This document shows, piece after piece, positions 1 through 5,378 of a stretch of 13,161 nucleotides of DNA. Source of the stretch: DUQU01 sp964481475 (GTDB lineage Bacteria > Bacillota_I > Bacilli_A > Acholeplasmatales > UBA5453). The notes below the pieces were generated by a model. That model worked only from the letters and a program-made list of their open reading frames with translations. It did no database searches and was not told where the DNA came from. Numbering within the stretch: the first letter of the stretch is position 1; each line of letters begins with the position of its first letter. The translations under genes were made by a program, and so were the position numbers. The stretch is from assembly GCA_964481475.1 (NCBI GenBank), contig CAYZTG010000024.1, forward strand, positions 1-13,161. The letters run 5' to 3'.

Positions 1-2
1 AA

Positions 3-110
3 AAAAAGGCAACAATTATGGTTACCCACGATGAGAGAATGTTAGAGTTTTGTGACAGAGTCTACATTATTGTTGATGGTGTACTAAGTGAACGAAAAGC
101 TTTAATTTAA
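3..110 (+). CDS. ABC transporter ATP-binding protein, C-terminal end (partial)
   Basis: Only the last 35 residues are present; the gene begins outside the window. The open frame reads KKATIMVTHDERMLEFCDRV and then YIIVDGVLSERKALI before TAA. The hydrophobic strand followed by VTHD is the H-loop (switch histidine) of ABC ATPases. The following 'CDRVYIIVDGVL' is the usual end of the fold, as in LolD/MacB-type and other importer or exporter ATPases. It would hydrolyse ATP at the inner face of the membrane to power an ABC transporter. The substrate cannot be told from this fragment, and no permease gene follows in the window. The family call is secure; the subfamily is not. Confidence 0.8.
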   Translation, partial: KKATIMVTHDERMLEFCDRVYIIVDGVLSERKALI

Positions 111-122
111 ATTTATTTATAA

Positions 123-265
123 ATACCAAGATTAGCAGTTGAAGCAATCCAAATAATGTTTTAAAATGCATATAACACATTTGTAAAAAAAGACAACAAG
201 CCGTCCAAGATTATGAATTGACAAACCGTCACATAGAGAAATGGGTAGAAAAGTTACAGATTTAG
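123..265 (+). pseudogene. Decayed gene fragment with nonsense codon and frameshift
   Basis: No intact gene lies here, but coding-like sequence does. From 123 one frame reads IPRLAVEAIQIMF, then TAA (162-164), then NAYNTFVKK. After the run of seven A (185-191) the sense continues one frame back as RQQAVQDYELTNRHIEKWVEKLQI and stops at TAG 263-265. One nonsense change plus loss of one A would explain the break. The helical, charged pattern (E..I.K...KL at the end) resembles PhoU-like helices found at the end of Na/phosphate cotransporters, but also other helical domains, so I name no family. There is no start codon or ribosome site. It may be the tail of a decayed gene or a transferred fragment. 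Confidence 0.35.
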
Positions 266-285
266 AGTATATCTATAAAAATTAA

Positions 286-468
286 AAGGTAAATTATCTT
301 ACTTTTACAAATTCAATTGCATTAAATGTCGGCTTTACCGATGATATAACTGTTTTGATTGGTAAATCAAAATTAGGAAATATGTATCTATATAAGATGG
401 ATGATTATTTTGATTTTGTATTTTATGTTGAGTATCTAGGTAAAGGATGCGTAATTGTATCAAAATAG
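286..468 (+). pseudogene. Orphan 60-codon open frame without a start, probable gene remnant
   Basis: Between TAA 283-285 and TAG 466-468 one frame stays open. It reads KVNYLTFTNSIALNVGFTDD, ITVLIGKSKLGNMYLYKMDD and YFDFVFYVEYLGKGCVIVSK. The composition (balanced polar and hydrophobic residues, 'MYLYKMDDYFDFVFYVEY') looks like real protein rather than translated AT-rich noise. However, no ATG or ribosome site stands near its beginning; the first ATG is in the middle. I do not recognise the family. It may be the 3' end of the decayed gene just upstream or of a separate one. Together with the preceding fragment it fills most of 111-468. Confidence 0.3.
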
Positions 469-494
469 TTTATTAAACACAAATTAGTTTTGTT

Positions 495-537
495 TCACTC
501 CATCATAAATGGCCTTACAAGGCTATAAGTAGAGTGA
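495..537. other. Small folded DNA/RNA element (nested inverted repeats)
   Basis: TCACTC (495-500) can pair with GAGTGA (532-537). Inside that lies GCCT-TACA-AGGC (512-523), a four-base-pair hairpin with a four-base loop in this AT-rich setting. It sits 12 bp before the terminator hairpin at 549-575. It could be part of a short RNA 3' end or a remnant of a mobile-element end. I recognise no known riboswitch or RNA family. Confidence 0.25.
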
Positions 538-548
538 TATTATATGAT

Positions 549-575
549 AAAAGAGTCAAAATTGACTCTTTTTTT
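549..575 (+). terminator. Rho-independent terminator (possibly bidirectional)
   Basis: AAAAGAGTCAA (549-559) pairs with TTGACTCTTTT (562-572) across a two-base AA gap, and the T-run extends to 575. On + it closes the decayed region and any read-through from the ABC gene. On - the same stem is followed by four T, and it lies 35 bp beyond the stop of the membrane-protein gene at 610, so it may serve both directions. Confidence 0.75.
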
Positions 576-609
576 AATTAAATAAGATTAAACATTTCCT
601 CTAATTGCT

Positions 610-1401
610 TTATTTGATTCCCTGTTTACCGGGCCCATTTTTAGCAAAAATTTTAAAGCTTAATAAAGTAGAAATAATAATTGCTAAAACATCTAATCCA
701 ACAGCTATAAAGCGGTATGGATTAAAAAATTTATCCAAAGTATACTCTAGTAGATAATATCCGCTAAAAGTTATTACCGCTACTAAAAGAATCCAAATTA
801 ATGTTTCCTTCTTATCTCCATAACTCATATCAAAAATTAAGCCAAATATTACTCCAATTACTGTTCCTGCAATAACAAGCCACAATGCTCCAGAAAATAT
901 ATGGAAAAGTCCTCTATCAACTCCTATGTTAATATAGAGTACTCTAAGCAAAACCCAAGATGAAAGATAAATAAAGCTAGCTAAAAAGCCTTCACTTAAC
1001 TTATAAGTGAAAGATTTTTCACTAGACAGATAGCCTAAAAAGATTCCATAAATCATCATTGGAATAAAAAAAGTAATAATTGATAAAAGGTAATTTAAAA
1101 AGGATTCGCTTTTACTTGGTTCAAACTTAAGTGCAAACCATATTAAACTAATACTTAAACTATAAAAAACTCCTTTTGTTAACTTAGAAGTTGGGATATA
1201 TCTTTTACCGTAAATAAAAACAATTGTGAGGATTGTAAATACAACAAAATTAATAATAATATATTCAATGTGAAATTTTTCTAGTTTTGGATTATCAAGA
1301 GCTAAAAAAGCCAAGAAATTATCATCAACTAAAATTTTAGTTAAGATGTTTACAATTGTAGAAATCGTGCTAATCCAAAATATCTTAAAGATTGTTTTCA
1401 T
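610..1401 (-). CDS. Uncharacterised multi-pass membrane protein
   Basis: I do not recognise this protein. From the preferred start it has 263 residues. It shows about eight hydrophobic segments, at roughly residues 4-24, 46-64, 77-92, 102-124, 137-157, 165-191, 200-218 and 231-252, so it should sit in the cytoplasmic membrane. The tail (NGPGKQGIK) is polar. No catalytic motif, signal peptide or soluble domain is visible. An ATG at 1417-1419 would add six residues (MKVKRD), but it lies only 4 bp beyond an extended -10 box, where transcription should begin, and has no ribosome site. The ATG at 1399-1401 is preceded by GAAGAGAG and is preferred. It is a single-gene unit divergent from the feo operon. 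It may be regulated separately; nothing shows a role in iron. Confidence 0.75.
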   Translation of the reverse strand: MKTIFKIFWISTISTIVNILTKILVDDNFLAFLALDNPKLEKFHIEYIIINFVVFTILTIVFIYGKRYIPTSKLTKGVFYSLSISLIWFALKFEPSKSESFLNYLLSIITFFIPMMIYGIFLGYLSSEKSFTYKLSEGFLASFIYLSSWVLLRVLYINIGVDRGLFHIFSGALWLVIAGTVIGVIFGLIFDMSYGDKKETLIWILLVAVITFSGYYLLEYTLDKFFNPYRFIAVGLDVLAIIISTLLSFKIFAKNGPGKQGIK

Positions 1402-1423
1402 ATCTCTCTTCACTTTCATAAAA

Positions 1424-1432
1424 ATTATAACA
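1424..1432 (-). promoter_or_regulatory. Extended -10 promoter of the membrane-protein gene
   Basis: On the - strand the sequence reads TGTTATAAT (TGn plus a perfect -10 hexamer). No good -35 box stands 17 bp upstream, which fits an extended -10 promoter. The predicted transcript begins near 1417, which argues for the downstream ATG at 1399-1401. Confidence 0.55.
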
Positions 1433-1514
1433 TATTATTTTTTTTATTTACTAGAATGCCAAACTATTACATAATTACTCTTAATGTCTTAAAATTATAT
1501 ATTTATAAGGTTAT

Positions 1515-1529
1515 TTATAATTATTATGA
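1515..1529 (+). promoter_or_regulatory. Candidate Fur box overlapping the feo promoter -10
   Basis: TTATAATTATTATGA matches the Fur 7-1-7 consensus TGATAATnATTATCA at 12 of 14 fixed positions, missing only the G/C pair at positions 2 and 14. It contains a TATAAT -10 box (1516-1521) and lies about 50 bp before feoA. A repressor bound here in iron-replete cells would block transcription of the ferrous iron uptake genes, the classic Fur arrangement. In AT-rich DNA part of the match could be chance, since the consensus is itself AT-rich. Confidence 0.45.
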
Positions 1530-1580
1530 TATTCTTTGAAAAAAACCAATCATTCCGTTATGATATTTTTGGTGAATAAT

Positions 1581-1808
1581 TTGATATCATTATCTAAACT
1601 TGAGATTGGACAAAACTTAATAATTAAAAGTATTGATTGTCCCAAAAATATTAAGCATAAATTATATGATTTAGGGTTTACAAAAGGTGTTACTGTGACC
1701 CTTGTTTCTAGGTCTCCTCTTGGCGATCCTTTAAATGTTTTAATTAGAGGATTTAATTTAGCAATAGAAAAAGAGATCGCTTCATTAATTAAGGGAGAAA
1801 TATTATGA
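1581..1808 (+). CDS. feoA: Ferrous iron transport protein A
   Basis: Small cytosolic SH3-like protein that supports FeoB in Fe(II) uptake. From the preferred start it has 75 residues (MISLSKLEIGQNLIIKSIDC...), the usual FeoA length. Family features are visible: the opening 'LSKLEIGQ', 'KLYDLGFTKGVTVTLVSRSP', the turn 'PLGDPLNVLIRGFNLAI', and a final helix 'EIASLIKG'. Longer readings from TTG 1536 or ATG 1560 exist but lack ribosome sites and add an unlike tail. TTG 1581-1583 has GGTGA five bases upstream and gives the family-like N-terminus. The stop overlaps the feoB start by 4 nt (ATGA), so the two are translationally coupled. It is probably iron-regulated through the Fur box upstream. Confidence 0.88.
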   Translation: MISLSKLEIGQNLIIKSIDCPKNIKHKLYDLGFTKGVTVTLVSRSPLGDPLNVLIRGFNLAIEKEIASLIKGEIL

Positions 1809-3751
1809 AAGTTGTTTTAATTGGTAATCAAAATAGTGGTAAATCAACTTTATTTAATACTCTAACTAAAAAACACCAGAAGGTTGCTAACTTTCCTGGT
1901 GCAACTGTGGGTTTTCAGGAAGGTTTCACAAAAGACAACTCTCTTCATCTAATCGATTTGCCTGGGCTCTATTCATTAACACCACATGCTCCCGAACAAG
2001 AAATAACTTTATCTTACTTGCTTAATGAAGATTATGACTTAATATTAAATGTTATTGATTCTACTCAACTAGAAAGAAGTCTTTATTTAACTACTCAATT
2101 AATAGATTTAGACAAACCAGTAATAGTTGCTCTTAATATGAGTGATAGAATAAAAGCTAATGGTGATTCAATTCATTTAGAAACTTTAGAAAAGCGCTTT
2201 GGAATGAGTTTTATTAATATTAGCGCAGTAAATAATGATGGCATTTTTGATTTAATATGTCTAATTCAAAGTAACCAGTTTATTAAAAGTAAACATTCGA
2301 TTTATCCTCCTGAAATTGAGAAACACCTTAGTTCAATTTCTCCACTTTTGAATGTAGCTAATAAAAGGTATTACGCAATGAAACTTTTAGAAAATGATGA
2401 ACACTTATCAGCTATTGTCAATAAAAGTAAAGAAGAAATTGCCTCTTTTACGGATGATATTTATGAGTACGTTGCTCATCATCGTTATTTCTTTATTGAC
2501 AATATTTTAAAAAAATCACTTTTCAAACTATCAAAATACGATATTAGGACAAATCGGATTGATAAAGTACTCCTTAATAAGTATTTGGCTATTCCAATTT
2601 TTTTACTAATTATGTTTATTATTTATACTTTTAGCGTTGGTTTTGTAGGAGCTCGTAGTGTTGAATTTATTGAGCGCATCTTAGAATCATTTTCAACTAC
2701 CTTGAATAGTTTTTTAGCAAGTTTAGGCGCTTCTGATTGGGCAAAAAGTTTATTTGTGGATGGTTTAGTTAGTGCGGTTGGAACGATGGCTGCTTTTATT
2801 CCACAATTAATTGTTTTATTTATTTTTATTAATATTTTAGAAGCTTCAGGTTATATGACAAGAATTGCCTTTTTCATGGACCGTCTTTTTCGAAAATTTG
2901 GTCTCTCAGGGAGGGCATTAATCCCATTTATCTTAGGAAGTGGTTGTAGCGTTCCAGCTATAATGGCAACAAGAACTATTCCTTCAAAAAAAGAACGAGA
3001 AATGACAGTTATTTTAACTCCAATGGTCCCTTGTAGTGCTAAATTACCAGTTATAACTTTATTTGGTAGCTACTTCTTCAAACAATATGCTGGTTTGGTT
3101 ACTTTTTTGCTTTACTTTTCTTCAATAATTGTAATATTAATAATGGCTCTTATTATGAAATATATTTTTAAGGTCAAGGCTTCTAACAATTTCTTATCCG
3201 AAATGCCTACTTACAAACTACCTAAAATTAAATATTTGATTAATGATGTTAAAAATCAAACATGGGACTTTATTAAAAATGCTACCTCAATAATTGTCCT
3301 AGCAAGCCTTGTTATTTGGGTCCTAGTATCCTTTAATTTTAAGTTTCAATATGGTGTTGATATTGATCAAAGTATCCTGGCTCAAGTTGGTAAAGCGTTA
3401 TCATATTTTTTCTATCCTATTTTAGGTGAACTTTCATGGGCAGCTAGTGTTTCCATTTTGCAAGGTTTAGTTGCTAAAGAGCAGATCGTAAGTTCTATGA
3501 GAGTTATTGCAAGCGTATCATCTGGTGGAGCAATTTTGGATTCTAGTATCTTTGCTTTTTTCACGACTGCCAGTGCTTTAAGTTTTATGGTTTTTAACTT
3601 GTTTAGTGCCCCATGCTTATCGTCAATCGCAGCAATGAAAAATGAGTTAGGGAGCACAAAAAAGGCTTTATTTGGCGTTTTATTTCAAATAGGTTTTGCT
3701 TATTTATTAGCTGCAATAGTTTTTTGGGTTATTAATTTAGGAGGATTATAA
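1805..3751 (+). CDS. feoB: Ferrous iron transporter FeoB
   Basis: Main Fe(II) uptake permease of the cytoplasmic membrane, with an N-terminal GTPase domain. In the 648 residues the G-protein motifs appear in order: G1 GNQNSGKST (7-15), G2 around PGATVG (31-36), G3 DLPG (51-54), G4 NMSD (111-114) and G5 SA (140-141). A helical spacer follows to about 255, then the membrane domain with two Gate repeats. The conserved core motifs are GSGCSVPA (378-385), PCSAKLPV (409-416) and GLVAKEQ (554-560). All key residues are present and the length is close to typical, so it should be functional. The ATG overlaps feoA by 4 nt and has AAGGGAG (1791-1797) seven bases upstream. The third feo gene begins in its stop codon. 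Confidence 0.97.
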   Translation: MKVVLIGNQNSGKSTLFNTLTKKHQKVANFPGATVGFQEGFTKDNSLHLIDLPGLYSLTPHAPEQEITLSYLLNEDYDLILNVIDSTQLERSLYLTTQLIDLDKPVIVALNMSDRIKANGDSIHLETLEKRFGMSFINISAVNNDGIFDLICLIQSNQFIKSKHSIYPPEIEKHLSSISPLLNVANKRYYAMKLLENDEHLSAIVNKSKEEIASFTDDIYEYVAHHRYFFIDNILKKSLFKLSKYDIRTNRIDKVLLNKYLAIPIFLLIMFIIYTFSVGFVGARSVEFIERILESFSTTLNSFLASLGASDWAKSLFVDGLVSAVGTMAAFIPQLIVLFIFINILEASGYMTRIAFFMDRLFRKFGLSGRALIPFILGSGCSVPAIMATRTIPSKKEREMTVILTPMVPCSAKLPVITLFGSYFFKQYAGLVTFLLYFSSIIVILIMALIMKYIFKVKASNNFLSEMPTYKLPKIKYLINDVKNQTWDFIKNATSIIVLASLVIWVLVSFNFKFQYGVDIDQSILAQVGKALSYFFYPILGELSWAASVSILQGLVAKEQIVSSMRVIASVSSGGAILDSSIFAFFTTASALSFMVFNLFSAPCLSSIAAMKNELGSTKKALFGVLFQIGFAYLLAAIVFWVINLGGL

Positions 3752-3918
3752 TGATTGATTATTTTATTTTGGGTTTTGTTTTAATAGTAATTGGGTTAAT
3801 AGTTTATTTTCGTTTCATAAAAAAAGATTCTAAAAATCTTTCTTGTAATTGTTATAAGGCAAAAAATTGTGGACTTAAAATAAATGAATTAAAAGATTTA
3901 TTTTCTAATGAAAAATAA
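3751..3918 (+). CDS. FeoB-associated Cys-rich membrane protein
   Basis: A 55-residue protein: MIDYFILGFVLIVIGLIVYF, then a basic stretch (RFIKKDSKN), then a cysteine cluster LSCNCYKAKNCG and a polar tail. One transmembrane helix (about residues 4-22) followed by CxCx5C (Cys32, 34, 40) is the pattern of the FeoB-associated Cys-rich membrane family, found at the end of feo operons in Bacillota. A role next to FeoB, perhaps metal contact or complex stability, is inferred; the family's function is not well established. Its ATG shares one base with the feoB stop (TAATG), with AGGAGG seven bases upstream, so it is coupled to feoB. It is easily missed because it is so short. No convincing terminator follows before the next promoter. 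Confidence 0.85.
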   Translation: MIDYFILGFVLIVIGLIVYFRFIKKDSKNLSCNCYKAKNCGLKINELKDLFSNEK

Positions 3919-3950
3919 GCAAGTAAACTAGTTCTTTTTCTTTTATTTCA

Positions 3951-3959
3951 TGATATACT
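3951..3959 (+). promoter_or_regulatory. Extended -10 promoter of the UPF0316 gene
   Basis: TGATATACT (TGn plus -10 TATACT at 3954-3959) lies 16 bp before the ATG at 3976. The -35 region is poor. Transcription would start near 3966, which leaves a very short leader holding GGGTGA and excludes the GTG at 3967 as a start. Confidence 0.5.
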
Positions 3960-3975
3960 ATTTAGGGTGATAATT

Positions 3976-4536
3976 ATGGATTGGTTTTTAAATATTTTGA
4001 CTATAACTCCTTGGTGGGAATTACTATTAATTTTAGGTTTTAAAATTATCGAAGTTACAATTGCAACACTAAGAATGATTTTTATTAATAAAGGTTATCG
4101 CAAACTAGGGGTCATCTCTGCAGCCATAGAAATAGTATTATGGTTAGTCTTGGCTTCAACTGTCATTAATGGCTTAAACGAAAGCCCTATGAAAGGTGTC
4201 AGTTATGGTATAGGTTTTGCGGTCGGAGTTTATTTCGGTTCTGTTATTGAAGAAAAACTTGCGTTTGGTAAAGTATTGATTCAAACAGTTATACCAATAA
4301 AAACAGGAGAAATAGTTGCTGCTGCTTTGAGACAAAGTAGTTTTGGTGTAACTGAGTTACGAGGAAAAGGCCGTGAACAAGAAAGTACTGTTTTACTTAT
4401 ACTAGCTAATAGAAGAGATATTGGTTTAGCCGTTCACATTATTAAAGACATTGAACCTGAAGCGATGATTGTTTCAAGTGAGACCTTTAATATCTCAGGT
4501 GGATTTACTCAAAACATTAGACATTTATTTAAATAA
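3976..4536 (+). CDS. UPF0316 family membrane protein (DUF5698/DUF2179)
   Basis: From the preferred start it has 186 residues. Three transmembrane helices (about 15-37, 46-66, 72-90) are followed by a soluble domain (about 98-186). The pattern 'IEVTIATLRMIFINKGYRKLG' with 'GFAVGVYFGSVIEEKLAFG' is characteristic of UPF0316 proteins. The C-terminal part (FGVTELRGKGREQESTVLLI ... IKDIEPEAMIV) is the DUF2179 ferredoxin-like domain also found in YitT-type proteins. The biochemical function is unknown; sensing or transport at the membrane is only a guess. GTG 3967 would add three residues but has no ribosome site and overlaps the expected transcript start. ATG 3976 has AGGGTGA five bases upstream. 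It appears to be a single-gene unit with its own promoter and terminator. Confidence 0.88.
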   Translation: MDWFLNILTITPWWELLLILGFKIIEVTIATLRMIFINKGYRKLGVISAAIEIVLWLVLASTVINGLNESPMKGVSYGIGFAVGVYFGSVIEEKLAFGKVLIQTVIPIKTGEIVAAALRQSSFGVTELRGKGREQESTVLLILANRRDIGLAVHIIKDIEPEAMIVSSETFNISGGFTQNIRHLFK

Positions 4537-4559
4537 GGGACATAATAGTCCTTTTTTTT
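4535..4559 (+). terminator. Terminator of the UPF0316 gene
   Basis: AAGGGAC (4535-4541) pairs with GTCCTTT (4548-4554) around the loop ATAATA, with one G-T wobble. Eight T follow (4552-4559). The gene's TAA stop forms part of the stem. Confidence 0.75.
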
Positions 4560-4589
4560 CAGTTTATTTCACATTATCTATTAAATAAT

Positions 4590-4618
4590 TTGAAATGGCG
4601 TTTAAATTATCATATACT
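4590..4618 (+). promoter_or_regulatory. Promoter of the aquaporin gene
   Basis: TTGAAA (4590-4595) and TATACT (4613-4618) are separated by exactly 17 bp, a good housekeeping sigma-70/SigA-type promoter. It gives a leader of about 24 bases that contains AGAAAGGAGG before the ATG at 4649. Confidence 0.65.
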
Positions 4619-4648
4619 TAACGAAACTTAAAGAAAGGAGGAACTTAT

Positions 4649-5290
4649 ATGACTAAAAAAGTATTAAGAGAATCACTTGGAACATTTATCTTAGTATTTA
4701 TGGGAACTACAACAGCTGCATTAACAGGTAACATCCTTGCAACTGCGTTAGCATTTGGTCTCGGTGTTGTTGCTGCTGCGTATGTTTTAGGAGGAGACTT
4801 CAATCCAGCCGTTTCTTTCGCAAGATTACTTAAAAAAGATATTAGTGTCACTGACTTCTTATTAAACTTTGCTTCACAAATAGTTGGAGCATTACTAGGA
4901 ACTTTAGTGTTATGGATCTTCTTAGGAGATAAAGCTAGTTTAGTTGGCTTAGGCGCAAACACTCTTCAAGGTGGATTTGCTGCTGCTGATTTAGGACTTG
5001 TAATTGGATTATTAGCAGAAACTATTTTAACATTCATTTTCGTTTTAGCTGTTCTTGCTGTTACTAAATCCGATAATAATCATGCCCCATTAGTTATTGG
5101 TCTAGTATTAATCGGTGTTATTATCGTTGGTTTTAACATCACAGGAACATCCGTTAACCCAGCTAGAAGTTTAGCCCCAGCATTATTCACTGGTGGACAA
5201 GCTCTTAAAGAAGTTTGGCTATTTATTGTAGCACCACTTCTTGGTGGAGGATTAGCCGCTTTATTAGATGGACACTTAAATAAAGAATAA
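4649..5290 (+). CDS. Aquaporin / MIP family channel
   Basis: Membrane channel of the major intrinsic protein family, passing water or small uncharged solutes. In 213 residues the two NPA boxes stand at 52-54 and 170-172, each followed by family-like sequence (NPAVSFA, NPARSLAPALF). Six transmembrane helices and N-terminal 'ESLGTFILVF' fit the fold. NPAR followed by S, not D, points to the aquaporin (AqpZ/AqpM) branch rather than GlpF. Aligned by hand, the selectivity filter is Phe36, Ile158, Thr167, Arg173; the helix-5 position is Ile, as in archaeal AqpM, where AqpZ has His. The first loop reads LGGDFNPA where most members have SGGHxNPA. No glycerol gene is nearby. The ATG has a strong AAAGGAGG seven bases upstream. 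It is a single-gene unit. Confidence 0.92.
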   Translation: MTKKVLRESLGTFILVFMGTTTAALTGNILATALAFGLGVVAAAYVLGGDFNPAVSFARLLKKDISVTDFLLNFASQIVGALLGTLVLWIFLGDKASLVGLGANTLQGGFAAADLGLVIGLLAETILTFIFVLAVLAVTKSDNNHAPLVIGLVLIGVIIVGFNITGTSVNPARSLAPALFTGGQALKEVWLFIVAPLLGGGLAALLDGHLNKE

Positions 5291-5306
5291 AATTAAATAA
5301 GATTTT

Positions 5307-5338
5307 GAGCGTTACTAATATAGTAGCGCTCTTTTTTT
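5307..5338 (+). terminator. Terminator of the aquaporin gene
   Basis: GAGCGTTACTA (5307-5317) pairs with TAGTAGCGCTC (5321-5331) around the loop ATA. There is one T-G wobble, and seven T follow (5332-5338). The 11-bp GC-anchored stem is one of the strongest hairpins in the window. Confidence 0.88.
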
Positions 5339-5350
5339 ATTTGAGTTAAT

Positions 5351-5377
5351 AAAAAAGGACGCTAAAAGTCCTTTTTT
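5351..5377 (-). terminator. Terminator of the nadD-recD2 operon
   Basis: AAAAAAGGAC (5351-5360) pairs with GTCCTTTTTT (5368-5377). On the - strand the stem comes directly after the recD2 stop (5379-5381) and is followed by a T-run. It closes the long leftward operon and faces the aquaporin terminator in a convergent arrangement. The symmetry would allow backup termination on +. Confidence 0.8.
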
Positions 5378-5378
5378 C

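Noticed and set aside
1526..1579. 17-codon leader peptide before feoA (MIFFEKNQSFRYDIFGE)
   Set aside because: It begins within the predicted promoter/operator, has no ribosome site at proper spacing, and would start at about the transcript start.
3412..3657. Open frame on the strand opposite feoB
   Set aside because: It lies wholly within a well-supported gene and has no ribosome site or family resemblance. The same holds for opposite-strand frames inside the aquaporin and recD2 genes.
3905..3940. Terminator after the feo operon
   Set aside because: GAAAAA and TTTTTC could pair, but the loop is about 20 bases and the stem has almost no G-C pairs. I do not call it.
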